Shown here: piece after piece, positions 1-7,394 of the stretch | How the letters are laid out: every line of letters starts with the position of its first letter | Numbering within the stretch: the stretch's first letter is position 1 | Origin: JBDRLH01 sp043813215 | GTDB lineage: Bacteria > Patescibacteriota > Minisyncoccia > Minisyncoccales > JAQTPW01 | Assembly: GCA_043813215.1 (NCBI GenBank) | Contig: JBDRLH010000003.1 | Span: 1-36,207 of the forward strand | DNA length: 36,207 nucleotides | Reading direction: 5' to 3' | The notes under the pieces: model-generated | The model's database searches: none | Seen by the model: only the letters and a program-made list of their open reading frames with translations | Told to the model about the DNA's origin: nothing | Program-made: the position numbers and the translations under genes

Positions 1-10
1 GTCAAAAGAC

Positions 11-39
11 TTGACAAATTTATCATAATCTGTTAAAAT
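11..39 (+). promoter_or_regulatory. Sigma-70-type promoter of the structured RNA
   Basis: A perfect -35 hexamer TTGACA (11-16) lies 17 bp before a -10-like TAAAAT (34-39). This predicts transcription starting near 46, just before the long stem starting at 58. A second TAAAAT lies at 51-56 but has no -35 at proper spacing. The promoter points away from any protein gene on the plus strand, which supports the region being a non-coding RNA gene. Confidence 0.6.
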
Positions 40-45
40 AGAGAT

Positions 46-195
46 TGTGTTAAAATGCTAGCTCCAAGGCTGGGGGTCCCGGAGTTTTTCTTAGCCGGAT
101 AGTCTGGGTCATTCTGGACTACTCCTCGGAAAAATTCTAAACTTAGTTCCATGAACTTTAGCTGCCCCTCAGCCTTGGGGTTAGTTTTTGTTTTT
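46..195 (+). ncRNA. Structured non-coding RNA, possibly 6S-like
   Basis: The region folds by eye into one long rod. A closing stem pairs 58-76 with 166-184 (19 bp, three G-U pairs). A second helix pairs 82-90 with 129-137 (9 bp). The apical helix pairs 100-107 with 114-121 around a 6-base loop. On the 3' side of the central bulge sits a small hairpin AGTTC-CAT-GAACT (145-157). A T-rich tail (185-195) follows the closing stem, as expected at a terminator. Rod shape, internal bubble with a small 3'-side hairpin, about 145-150 nt length and its own promoter resemble 6S RNA (SsrS), but this is an architectural match only. It converges with the pilB-like gene, which ends at 198. Alternatives are an unknown CPR RNA or a complex bidirectional terminator. 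Confidence 0.5.
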
Positions 196-197
196 AC

Positions 198-1475
198 TCA
201 TTCTCCGGTTATTTTTTCCACTTCTTCTATCGTTGTAATTCCTTCTAAAACCTTAATTAAGCCATCTTGATGCATGGTGACCATGCCTTTTTTAATCGCT
301 TCTTCTTTTAGAGAGGCGATTGAAGGTGCTCTTGAGATGAATTTTTCCATTCCGTCGTCAATTAAAAATGCTTCAAAAATCCCCACTCGCCCGTGATATC
401 CCGTGGCGTTGCAGTTTTTGCACCCTCTAGCCCGGGGGATTTTTATTTTTATATCGAGTTTGGGCAGTTTTATATTTTTTGGAATTCCCTTTAAACCTTT
501 TTTGATTTTTTCTAAATCTTCATCTGATATCTGTTCGAGTTCGGCGCATTTTTTGCAGATTTTTCTAACCAGTCTTTGAGCAATAGCCATATTTATTGCT
601 GGCCCGATATTTGATATTTTTGCCCCTAGGGCTACCAGCCTGGCTATGGTTCCGGCGGCGTCATTTGTATGGAGGGTTGTTAATACAAAATGCCCAGTCA
701 AAGCCGCCTGCAGGGCGATATCGGCGGTTTCTAAATCCCTTATTTCGCCAACCAGTATTACGTCAGGATCCTGGCGCATGATTGATTTTAATCCGTCGGC
801 AAAATCGTATCCTTTTTCCTGGGCAACCTGAGTTTGGGAAATTCCTTCTAAGTGGTATTCAATCGGGTCTTCGATGGTGATTATTTTTACCTCGGGATTA
901 TAAATTTTTTTTAAAAAAGCATATAGCGTCGTAGTTTTACCGGAGCCGGTGGGACCCGCCACGACAGTCATGCCATTGGGTTTTTTAATCTCTTTCTCTA
1001 TTGTCCCAAACAGATCTTTTCTTAAACCCAGAGCCTCTATATTAATCAAATTTTTAGGATTTAAAATCCTCATGACTATTGATTCGCCGAATTCAGCGGG
1101 TATAATTGAGGATCTGATTTCAATAGGTATTCCTTTGTATAAAACAGAAAAGCGACCATCCTGAGGCCGGTCGCTAATGTTAAATTTTAACTCCGAAAGG
1201 AGTTTGATTCTCGAAAGAGTGCTCTCGTAAACTTTTTTATCCAAAAAGATAACGTTTTGCAATATTCCGTCTATCCTTGTCCTTAGCTTCGCCCGGTCTT
1301 TTTCTGGCTCCAAATGTATGTCCGAAGCTTCCAGGCAGATTGCCCCGCCAAAAATTATTTCCAAAACATCGGTTACGCTTTTTTGCAGAGAAGCTTCTAT
1401 TTTTTTCTTAAAATCATCGATGTTTTTTACTTCTTTTTCAATGTCCTCGGCTATTTTTTTTGAAATTTCGGGCAT
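198..1475 (-). CDS. pilB: Short PilB/GspE-family type IV pilus/type II secretion ATPase
   Basis: This is a cytoplasmic hexameric ATPase family that powers pilus extension or pseudopilus assembly. Visible motifs are Walker A AGPTGSGKTTT (about residues 173-183), the Asp box ITIEDPIEY, Walker B-type DPDVILVGEIRD, the His box LTTLHTNDA, and a four-cysteine zinc site made of CKKC and CKNC in the C-terminal half. The protein is 425 aa, whereas family members are usually 550-600 aa. It begins almost directly at the N2 region (SDIHLEPE), so the N-terminal MshEN/N1 domain is missing. No upstream extension is possible before the divergent tsaE gene. No other pilus genes lie in the window. It may be a paralogue dedicated to DNA uptake or a reduced pilus. 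The family call is firm; the exact role is not. Confidence 0.9.
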   Translation of the reverse strand: MPEISKKIAEDIEKEVKNIDDFKKKIEASLQKSVTDVLEIIFGGAICLEASDIHLEPEKDRAKLRTRIDGILQNVIFLDKKVYESTLSRIKLLSELKFNISDRPQDGRFSVLYKGIPIEIRSSIIPAEFGESIVMRILNPKNLINIEALGLRKDLFGTIEKEIKKPNGMTVVAGPTGSGKTTTLYAFLKKIYNPEVKIITIEDPIEYHLEGISQTQVAQEKGYDFADGLKSIMRQDPDVILVGEIRDLETADIALQAALTGHFVLTTLHTNDAAGTIARLVALGAKISNIGPAINMAIAQRLVRKICKKCAELEQISDEDLEKIKKGLKGIPKNIKLPKLDIKIKIPRARGCKNCNATGYHGRVGIFEAFLIDDGMEKFISRAPSIASLKEEAIKKGMVTMHQDGLIKVLEGITTIEEVEKITGE

Positions 1476-1508
1476 TTGAGCTAAAATAAATAATAATCCG
1501 ATTATTTG

Positions 1509-1537
1509 AATTTATCTTAATATTTTTGAAAAGTCAA
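1509..1537 (-). promoter_or_regulatory. Likely promoter of the pilB-like gene
   Basis: On the minus strand TTGACT (1537-1532) is followed after 17 bp by TAAATT (1514-1509). The predicted start lies near 1502, giving a leader of roughly 27 bases before the ATG at 1475. It is the only clear promoter in the 76-bp divergent gap to tsaE. No equally good plus-strand promoter was seen for tsaE. Confidence 0.4.
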
Positions 1538-1551
1538 TCAAGCGGTCTAAG

Positions 1552-2043
1552 ATGGTAGATTATTTTTTAAGCAAGAGTCCGTCAGAGACAAAAAAAATTG
1601 GCAGGGAGTTAGCAAAAAAAATAAAAAAAGATGGGCCAGGAAGCAAGGCCCTTATTTTAGCTTTAAGCAGTGATTTGGGCGGCGGGAAGACTACTTTTTT
1701 GCAGGGTCTTGCCAGAGGATTGGGAATAGAAGAAAAAATTTTAAGCCCGACTTTTGTCATAATGAAAAGATTTAAAATTCCATGCTCTCTCCGTTTATCG
1801 AGCGGACAAGCGGCAAACAGGAAAGATTCAAAATTTGAAAATTTTTATCATTTAGACTGTTATCGGTTAAAAGACGCTGAGGAACTTTTGGAGTTGGGCT
1901 TTTCGGAGATTTTATTTTGTCCCCGGAACATCGTGGCGATTGAGTGGTCTGAAAAAATTAAAAAAATTTTGCCCAAAAGCGCGGTTTGGATAGAGCTCAA
2001 ATTTATAAATGACAAAAAAAGAAAAATAACAATATCAAAATGA
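1552..2043 (+). CDS. tsaE: TsaE, tRNA N6-threonylcarbamoyladenosine (t6A37) biosynthesis ATPase
   Basis: TsaE is the small P-loop ATPase that works with TsaB and TsaD to make t6A at position 37 of ANN-decoding tRNAs. The 163-aa protein shows the variant Walker A SDLGGGKTTF (residues 40-49), the SPTF switch motif (65-68), the YHLDCYRL motif (99-106) and the C-terminal IEWSEKI motif. Between SPTFVIMKRF and FYHLDCYRL there is an unusual stretch of about 17 residues (roughly 76-92, including SLRLSSGQAANR) that the family does not need. Its DNA is palindromic and looks like an inserted mini-element (see repeat entry). The stop overlaps the next start as ATGA, so translation is probably coupled to the exonuclease gene. 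tsaB and tsaD are not in the window. Confidence 0.9.
   Translation: MVDYFLSKSPSETKKIGRELAKKIKKDGPGSKALILALSSDLGGGKTTFLQGLARGLGIEEKILSPTFVIMKRFKIPCSLRLSSGQAANRKDSKFENFYHLDCYRLKDAEELLELGFSEILFCPRNIVAIEWSEKIKKILPKSAVWIELKFINDKKRKITISK
1784..1811 (+). repeat. Putative palindromic mini-element inserted in frame in tsaE
   Basis: TCCGTTT (1790-1796) can pair with GAGCGGA (1800-1806), with outer GCT/AGC pairing at 1784-1786 and 1809-1811. The translated product includes LRLSSGQA. Similar 'LRSGQA'-like peptides arise, as far as I recall, when small palindromic repeats of the general form CTCCGCTCAGGACAGGC insert in coding frames of environmental genomes. Only one copy was noticed in this window, so the repeat nature is inference. 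Confidence 0.4.
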
Positions 2044-2990
2044 TTAATCAAGATAATAAAAAAAAACTTATAATTTTTGATAGCAACGCGGTTATCCACC
2101 GCGCCTATCACGCCTTACCTCCCCTGACGACAAAAGACGGTAAACTAGTGGGCGCAGTTTACGGGTTTTTATTAGTTTTTTTAAGAGTAATAAAAGAATT
2201 TGACCCCGATTTTATGGTCGCGACGTTTGATACCAAGAAGCCCACTTTTCGGCAAGAAGCATTTAAGGAATATAAGGCGAAAAGACCGCCGACACCGGAT
2301 GGCATTATCCAGCAGATACCGACAATCAGGGAGATTTTAACAAAATTTAACGTGCCGATTTTTGAGAAAGACGGTTTTGAGGCAGACGACATTATAAGCA
2401 CCATCGCCCTTTTAGTGGAAGAAGAAAATTACTCCGACATTGAAGTAATAATTTTAACCGGCGACTCCGATATGCTGCAATTGATTAGCGATCAAACGAA
2501 AGTCTATCTTTTAAGAAGAGGGGTAAAGGACATTATTTTATATGATAAAAAGTTATTTCAGGAAAAATTTTTAGGATTGGTACCTGAACAAATTTTAGAT
2601 TTGAAATCTTTAAAAGGGGACGCCTCAGATAATGTGCCGGGGGTACAGGGCATAGGGGAGAAAACAGCGACTGATCTCATTTTGGAATTCGGCAGTTTGG
2701 AAAATTTATTTAAAACACTTGACAGATCGCCGGAGACGGAAGAAATCAAAGAGAGGGTCAGGGAAAACCTTATAAAATGCCGGCAACAGGCATTTTTTGC
2801 CAAAAAAATCATTGCGCTGGAAAAACATGCGCCGATCGATTTTTCTTTAGAGAAATGCCGCTGGAAACAATATAGCAAAGAAGCTGTCAGGGAAATTTTA
2901 GAGAGGCTTGAGTTCCATAGTTTGATAAAAAAATTTTTTGCCGAAGAAAAGACGGAAGAAAAAGTTGGGCGCAACTTGAATTTGTGGTAA
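2040..2990 (+). CDS. Free-standing 5'-3' exonuclease / flap endonuclease (PolA N-terminal domain family)
   Basis: Enzymes of this family remove RNA primers and 5' flaps during lagging-strand synthesis and repair. The 316-aa protein carries the PIN-like and H3TH domains. Metal-binding acidic motifs are FDSNAVIHRAYHA near the N-terminus, GFEADDIISTIA, TGDSDMLQL and LKGDASDNVPGVQGIGEKTA; the last is the helix-turn-helix DNA-binding segment. There is no 3'-5' exonuclease or polymerase domain after it; the next gene is unrelated. It is therefore either a stand-alone ExoIX-like nuclease or the exonuclease half of a split DNA polymerase I. The ATG overlaps the tsaE stop (ATGA), suggesting one transcript. 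Confidence 0.9.
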   Translation: MINQDNKKKLIIFDSNAVIHRAYHALPPLTTKDGKLVGAVYGFLLVFLRVIKEFDPDFMVATFDTKKPTFRQEAFKEYKAKRPPTPDGIIQQIPTIREILTKFNVPIFEKDGFEADDIISTIALLVEEENYSDIEVIILTGDSDMLQLISDQTKVYLLRRGVKDIILYDKKLFQEKFLGLVPEQILDLKSLKGDASDNVPGVQGIGEKTATDLILEFGSLENLFKTLDRSPETEEIKERVRENLIKCRQQAFFAKKIIALEKHAPIDFSLEKCRWKQYSKEAVREILERLEFHSLIKKFFAEEKTEEKVGRNLNLW

Positions 2991-3044
2991 AATAAGGCAA
3001 CAAGGATTGACTAATTATTGTCAACGTCAACGGTTGGGAAACTT

Positions 3045-3521
3045 ATGGCCAGGAAAATAACTGTTTTTATTATTATTCTAATTCTCGTTGGGTTAGGGAT
3101 TTCGAATTGGCTTTATTATTTAAGCGGGAACATGGGTCGGATCCCAATTGTAATCGAAACCGGTCTGTTTATTGTTTTGTCTCTCGGTATTCTGATATTG
3201 GAAAAAACGAACAGGGAACTCAAAAAAAGAATAGAGATGAAAACTGGAGTATTAGAAGACGCAAAAAATATTTTAGAGGTTAAGGTTCAAGCCAGAACTC
3301 GTGAATTAAAGGAACTTGCCGATAGCCTCGAAGTGCAGGTGTCCGAAAGAACAAAACAACTGGAAGAAAAAGTAAAAGAATTAGAAAGGTTTAATAAGTT
3401 AACCATAGGCAGAGAATTAAGAATGATTGAATTAAAAAAAGAAATAGAAAGGTGCAATAAATCATCCGTAGGCGGGGGAGTGGAAAATAGTCGAATTAAA
3501 AAAACAAAAGATAAAAAATAG
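3045..3521 (+). CDS. Small membrane protein with cytoplasmic coiled coil, linked to a signalling cluster
   Basis: Family not recognised. From the ATG at 3045 the product is about 158 aa; an in-frame TTG at 3018 would add nine residues but has no better ribosome site. Two hydrophobic segments (about residues 5-25 and 33-53) form a hairpin with a short outside loop. A long heptad-rich region follows (about 55-140) containing RTRELKEL and SERTKQLEEKVKELE, and a basic tail ends in KKTKDKK. The 'ERTxELxxK' heptads resemble those in the histidine kinase two genes downstream (ERTAELQQK). There is no kinase, HAMP or enzyme domain. It may tether or regulate the soluble kinase through coiled-coil pairing; that is inference from similarity and position. 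Confidence 0.65.
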   Translation: MARKITVFIIILILVGLGISNWLYYLSGNMGRIPIVIETGLFIVLSLGILILEKTNRELKKRIEMKTGVLEDAKNILEVKVQARTRELKELADSLEVQVSERTKQLEEKVKELERFNKLTIGRELRMIELKKEIERCNKSSVGGGVENSRIKKTKDKK

Positions 3522-3558
3522 AATATTAAAGGTCGAGTTTGAGTTATTTATTAATTAT

Positions 3559-3564
3559 TATAAT
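3559..3564 (+). promoter_or_regulatory. Possible -10 element before the FIST gene
   Basis: A perfect TATAAT (3559-3564) lies 12 bases before the ATG at 3577, giving a predicted transcript start about 6 bases before the start codon. No convincing -35 was found (TTTGAG at 3538 has 15-bp spacing). If real, it would make a nearly leaderless mRNA. Confidence 0.3.
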
Positions 3565-3576
3565 TTAATCAAACAT

Positions 3577-4917
3577 ATGAGCATGATTAAAGTTGGCATG
3601 GGCATTTCCGAAAAAGAGGATTTGCTCGAAGCCGTCAAAGAGGCAGCAAAACAAGCTCGAGAAAAAATTAAAACCGACAAGCCAAAATTATTATTGGTTT
3701 ATCACACTTTTAATTACGCTCCAAATCAAGGAGATGAGGCGCAGGCGGCAGCCAGGAGCTTTTTTTCGAAAGAGACGCCCGTTATTGGCGGACAGTTTTT
3801 AGGGATTTTTGTAGAAAATATTTGTAGAGATGCTTATGGCAGCGGAGGAAAACAGAGAGGCGTAGGAGTATTGGCTCTGGATTCGGAATATTTCAATATC
3901 GGATTGGGGTTGGGTTTGGAGGCAGATAAAAATCCGGAAAAGGCCGGAGCCGATTCCGTTAAAATGGCTCTGGATAACTTAAGTTATAATCCTTCGGTAG
4001 CTTATACGGCGATGATGAGCAGAGGCGTCAAAGACGTGGCCAGCATCAGGCCGCTTAATGGCATAATCATAACTCCCGGTCTTATCAATGATATCGGAGG
4101 AGGGCATCGTACATTTCTTGATAATAGAATCGCCGATGGAATTTCTTCGGTTGCCAAGAGGAGTATCAGAGTGCTGGGAGGGGGAGTATGCGGGGGCCTT
4201 CAACCCGTGAGCCCGGTAGAAACCATGGGAGACATGTATTTAAATGGCAAAACTTATAAAAAATCAGTTATTACCTGTTTGTTTGGCTCTGATTTGGATA
4301 TAGGGTATGGCGTTGGAACGGGTTTTTCAGGCACAGGAATCGGATTTTTTATCACCAAATCCAACGGTTTTACAGTGGAAGAATTAAACGGTCAGCCGGC
4401 TTTTTCTGTTTTAGCTGAAGAAATGAAAAAGTACGGCGTGGAATTGCAGGTCGGAGTTCCCCTCTATTATTCCATGGCTTTACAGGGTTATACTTTAGCT
4501 TTGCCGGAAATAGGGGCAGATTTTTACTGGCCAATTCCGCCGTTGATTTCGTCTGACGGGAAATCAGTAATTTTCGAATTTCCACTTAATTCGGGGACGC
4601 CCCTTTCTCTGGTCAAGATTTCTAAAGATTCTTGCTTAAAGGCGATTGAAGACTCAACTAAAATACTTCTTGAAGATGCCGGTACTTCTGATTTGGGTTT
4701 TGTATATCATGTTTCCTGCGGTCTGAGAGGAATAACCTTAGGTCCTGACTACAACAAAGAAGCTGAAAGAATTAAAAATATTGTCGGAGAAAAAGTCCCG
4801 GTTTTCGGCATAGCCAGCACCGGAGAGATGTCTTTTTATAAGACAGGCAGAATAATGGGAGCAGCTTATACTTTTGGCATTTGCGGCATCAGCAATAAAT
4901 TATTCAGCGAGAGGTAA
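3577..4917 (+). CDS. FIST domain (FIST_N and FIST_C) sensory protein
   Basis: FIST domains are predicted small-ligand sensors found with two-component and c-di-GMP proteins. The 446-aa protein has an N-terminal FIST_N-like half (about 35-240, with GGQFLGIF, GVGVLALDSEYF, GIIITPGL and RVLGGGVCGG) and a FIST_C-like half (about 255-440, with the conserved tail VPVFGIASTGEMSFYKTG then AAYTFGICGI). No signal peptide or membrane segment is visible, so it should be cytosolic. Two start codons are possible, 3577 and 3583 (MSMIKVG). It lies immediately upstream of a soluble histidine kinase and two receiver proteins, so it probably feeds a signal to that kinase. The ligand cannot be read from sequence. 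Confidence 0.85.
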   Translation: MSMIKVGMGISEKEDLLEAVKEAAKQAREKIKTDKPKLLLVYHTFNYAPNQGDEAQAAARSFFSKETPVIGGQFLGIFVENICRDAYGSGGKQRGVGVLALDSEYFNIGLGLGLEADKNPEKAGADSVKMALDNLSYNPSVAYTAMMSRGVKDVASIRPLNGIIITPGLINDIGGGHRTFLDNRIADGISSVAKRSIRVLGGGVCGGLQPVSPVETMGDMYLNGKTYKKSVITCLFGSDLDIGYGVGTGFSGTGIGFFITKSNGFTVEELNGQPAFSVLAEEMKKYGVELQVGVPLYYSMALQGYTLALPEIGADFYWPIPPLISSDGKSVIFEFPLNSGTPLSLVKISKDSCLKAIEDSTKILLEDAGTSDLGFVYHVSCGLRGITLGPDYNKEAERIKNIVGEKVPVFGIASTGEMSFYKTGRIMGAAYTFGICGISNKLFSER

Positions 4918-4932
4918 GATTTCAAGTATAAA

Positions 4933-6519
4933 ATGGTGGCTGTTGCTATTTACGACGAAAAAGAAATCGTTGAAAAATTTCTCGACCCCTTGGTGGTTTT
5001 CGATATGCAGGGGCAAATTTTATCAGTCAATAAGGCTTTATTGAATTTTTTCGGATATTATTTTAAAGATTTGGCCGGAACAGCTGTTGCAAGATTGCTA
5101 ACCGAAAGAGACAGGGAAAAATTCGCCGGAATAATGGAGAGAATAATCAGCGGAAAAGAAATAAAAGATTTTGATGTGTCGGTTATCACCAAGGACGGAA
5201 GAGAAATTCCAATATCGTTTCAGGGATTCCCCCTTCACAATAAAAAAGAAGAAATAGTGGGCGGATTCGGTGTTTTTATTGATATACGGCAAATTAGAGG
5301 ATTAATAGAAAGCTTAAACAGGGCAAAATCAGACTTGGAAGACAGGGTCGAAGAAAGAACCGCGGAATTACAGCAAAAGACTAATGATTTGGAAGGCGCG
5401 CGAAGGGCTTTGATGAATATTTTGGAAGAAGTAGAGGAGGCTCGCAGAGATGCGGAAGAAGAGAAGAATAAAACCTTGGCTATAATTGCTAATTTTTCGG
5501 ACGGCCTTTTGGTTTTTGATAAAGAAAACAAACTTTCTTTGATAAATTATCAGGCGGAAAAAATTTTTGGGGCAAAAGCCGAAGAAATTTTAGGCAAACA
5601 TTTTCTTGACCTTTCCCGGACGCCTCACTTGTTTTCTTTAATAAGTCTTTTTTCGGGCGAGATAAAAGAATTATCTAGGATAGAATTGATAATAAAGGAA
5701 AATTTAATAGTTGAAATAAGCATGGCCGAGATAAAAAAAGATCAGGAAAAAATCGGCTTTTTTATCATCGCCCACGACGTTACCAGAGAAAAAGAGATTG
5801 AAAAAATAAAAAGTGAGTTTGTTTCTATATCTGCCCATCAACTAAGAACGCCGCTCTCGGCTATTAAATGGACTCTTAGGACGATTTTAGATGGGGACGC
5901 TGGGCAATTAAATCCCGATCAGATTGATTTGCTCCAAAAAACATATATAAGCAACGAGAGAATGATTGCTTTGGTCAATGATCTTCTGGACGTAACTAGA
6001 ATCGAGGAGGGTAAACGTCTTTTTAAGCCAGGGTTGGCGGACATAGCGCCGATTTTACAATTTGCAATAAATTCTTTTAAGGGAGAATCCGAAAAAAGAC
6101 AAATTTCTGTCGAATTTAAAAGCTCGCTTAGCAAGATGCCGAAAATCATGCTTGATGTCGAAAAAATAAAATTAGCTTTTCAAAATATTATAGGTAACGC
6201 CATAAGGTATACTCCCACTGGCGGAAAAGTGACAATTACCTTAGGGTATGGTAAAAAAGAAGTAGAGATATCGATAAAAGATACTGGCATAGGAATTCCC
6301 CAGATATCACAGCAAAAAATTTTTTCCAAATTTTTTAGGAGTCAGAATGCGGTAAGAATGGAAACGGAGGGTTCGGGCCTGGGGCTTTTTATAGCAAAAA
6401 ATATCATAGAGGCTCATGGCGGAAGAATCTGGTTTGAGTCGGAAGAAGGTAAGGGTACCACTTTTTATGTGGCTATTCCCGTCAAAGAGGAATTTGAAGA
6501 ATTTTTAAAAAAATTCTAA
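4933..6519 (+). CDS. Soluble PAS-PAS sensor histidine kinase
   Basis: A 528-aa orthodox histidine kinase without membrane segments. Order of parts: PAS domain 1 (about 10-125), coiled coil (about 130-182, with ERTAELQQK), PAS domain 2 (about 183-290), HisKA domain with phospho-acceptor His302 in SISAHQLRTPLSAIKW, and HATPase_c (about 400-515). The ATPase part has N box NIIGNAIRYTP (Asn422), G1 box DTGIGIP (450-456), F box FSKFF and G2 box GSGLGLF (480-486). All catalytic elements are present, so it should be active. Being cytosolic, it likely senses an internal cue, or a signal from the FIST protein 15 bases upstream. Two receiver genes follow directly and are its likely targets. Confidence 0.95.
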   Translation: MVAVAIYDEKEIVEKFLDPLVVFDMQGQILSVNKALLNFFGYYFKDLAGTAVARLLTERDREKFAGIMERIISGKEIKDFDVSVITKDGREIPISFQGFPLHNKKEEIVGGFGVFIDIRQIRGLIESLNRAKSDLEDRVEERTAELQQKTNDLEGARRALMNILEEVEEARRDAEEEKNKTLAIIANFSDGLLVFDKENKLSLINYQAEKIFGAKAEEILGKHFLDLSRTPHLFSLISLFSGEIKELSRIELIIKENLIVEISMAEIKKDQEKIGFFIIAHDVTREKEIEKIKSEFVSISAHQLRTPLSAIKWTLRTILDGDAGQLNPDQIDLLQKTYISNERMIALVNDLLDVTRIEEGKRLFKPGLADIAPILQFAINSFKGESEKRQISVEFKSSLSKMPKIMLDVEKIKLAFQNIIGNAIRYTPTGGKVTITLGYGKKEVEISIKDTGIGIPQISQQKIFSKFFRSQNAVRMETEGSGLGLFIAKNIIEAHGGRIWFESEEGKGTTFYVAIPVKEEFEEFLKKF

Positions 6520-6546
6520 AATACAATTATACTTTCTAGAATTTTT
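6498..6546 (+). repeat. AT-rich inverted repeats after the kinase gene
   Basis: AGAATTTTT occurs at 6498-6506 and again at 6538-6546, with its perfect complement AAAAATTCT between them at 6509-6517. Two alternative 9-bp hairpins can therefore form; the second ends in a run of five T and could act as a weak terminator or attenuator between the kinase and receiver genes. Low GC makes strong termination doubtful. Confidence 0.35.
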
Positions 6547-6574
6547 AACAAAAATTTTTCAAATAATTTATACT
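6545..6574 (+). promoter_or_regulatory. Likely promoter of the first receiver gene
   Basis: TTAACA (6545-6550) is followed after 18 bp by TATACT (6569-6574), predicting a start near 6581 and an 11-base leader before the ATG at 6592. It would allow the two receiver genes to be expressed apart from the kinase. Confidence 0.4.
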
Positions 6575-6591
6575 CTTAATGAATCAAAATT

Positions 6592-6963
6592 ATGGCAAAA
6601 AAAATATTATTGATAGAAGATGAGGAGCTTTTAATAAATTTATTACAGAAGAAATTGACGGAGTCGGGGTTCTCGGTTTTTTTAGCTAGAAACGGAGAAG
6701 AAGGACTAAAACTAATGCGCGAGAATATGCCAGATATTGTTTTATTAGACATCGTAATGCCGAAGATGGGGGGCTTTGAGGTTTTAGAGAAAATGGCAAA
6801 AGAAGATTCTTTAAAGAAAATTCCGGTGATTATCATTTCCAATTCCGGCCAGCCGGTGGAGATAGACAGGGCCAAGAGGCTTGGCGTTAAGGACTGGCTT
6901 ATTAAAACCGAGTTTGACCCTGAAGAAGTATTGGAAAAAGTTATAGCTCAAATAGGAAAATAA
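6592..6963 (+). CDS. Stand-alone response regulator receiver protein (first of two)
   Basis: A 123-aa single REC domain with no output domain, like CheY or Spo0F. The acidic pocket IEDEE lies at residues 8-12, the phospho-acceptor is Asp53 (LLDIVMP), the switch Ser is Ser83 (IISNSG) and the conserved Lys is Lys105 (DWLIKTEF). It should take phosphate from the upstream kinase and pass the signal by protein contact or relay. It is followed 61 bases later by a second receiver with the same length and layout, suggesting duplication. Confidence 0.93.
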   Translation: MAKKILLIEDEELLINLLQKKLTESGFSVFLARNGEEGLKLMRENMPDIVLLDIVMPKMGGFEVLEKMAKEDSLKKIPVIIISNSGQPVEIDRAKRLGVKDWLIKTEFDPEEVLEKVIAQIGK

Positions 6964-7009
6964 GTTTTGAAAGGTTAAAATTATACCCCTAGGAGACACT
7001 TTCTAACCT

Positions 7010-7015
7010 GGAGGG
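7010..7015 (+). promoter_or_regulatory. Strong Shine-Dalgarno site of the second receiver gene
   Basis: GGAGGG lies 9 bases before the ATG at 7025. It stands out because many genes here have no obvious ribosome-binding site, so the second receiver may be made in larger amounts than its neighbours. Confidence 0.6.
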
Positions 7016-7024
7016 TTAAAAATT

Positions 7025-7393
7025 ATGGAAAAAATCATTCTTATAGTTGAAGATGACAAATTTCTGAGAGAGCTGATGGCTCAAAAATTAATCAGGGAGG
7101 GTTTTAATATTTCCGAGGCGGTTGACGGAGAAGAAGGATTAAAAAAAATAAAAGAAGAAAAACCCAGGTTAGTTTTGCTTGATTTGATTTTACCGGGCAT
7201 AGACGGGTTTGAGGTTTTGTCCAAAATAAAGGAAGACCCGGAGATCAGCCAGACTCCAGTGATTATTTTGTCTAATTTGGGCCAGAGAGAGGATGTGGAG
7301 AGAGGTTTAAAGCTTGGCGCAACAGACTACCTTATCAAGGCGCATTTTACTCCCGGAGAAATAATAGAAAAGATAAAGAATATCATAAAATAA
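7025..7393 (+). CDS. Stand-alone response regulator receiver protein (second of two)
   Basis: A 122-aa single REC domain. The acidic pair is at residues 9-11 (VEDD), the phospho-acceptor is Asp53 (LLDLILP), Ser83 (ILSNLG) and Lys105 (DYLIKAHF) complete the site. Residue positions align one-for-one with the upstream receiver, so the pair is probably a tandem duplication that has diverged. Neither has a DNA-binding or enzymatic output domain. The mutM gene starts one base after the stop, so they share a transcript. Confidence 0.93.
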   Translation: MEKIILIVEDDKFLRELMAQKLIREGFNISEAVDGEEGLKKIKEEKPRLVLLDLILPGIDGFEVLSKIKEDPEISQTPVIILSNLGQREDVERGLKLGATDYLIKAHFTPGEIIEKIKNIIK

Positions 7394-7394
7394 A

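Noticed and set aside
596..1164. Plus-strand open frames of 61-71 codons opposite pilB
   Set aside because: They are antisense shadows of the strongly conserved ATPase coding sequence, with no family resemblance.
2091..2099. TTATCCACC, a near-match DnaA box in the exonuclease gene
   Set aside because: Mismatch in the last base and lies inside coding sequence; isolated.
3018..3044. TTG start for the small membrane coiled-coil protein
   Set aside because: The ATG at 3045 places the first membrane helix directly after a short basic start; the extra nine residues add nothing recognisable.
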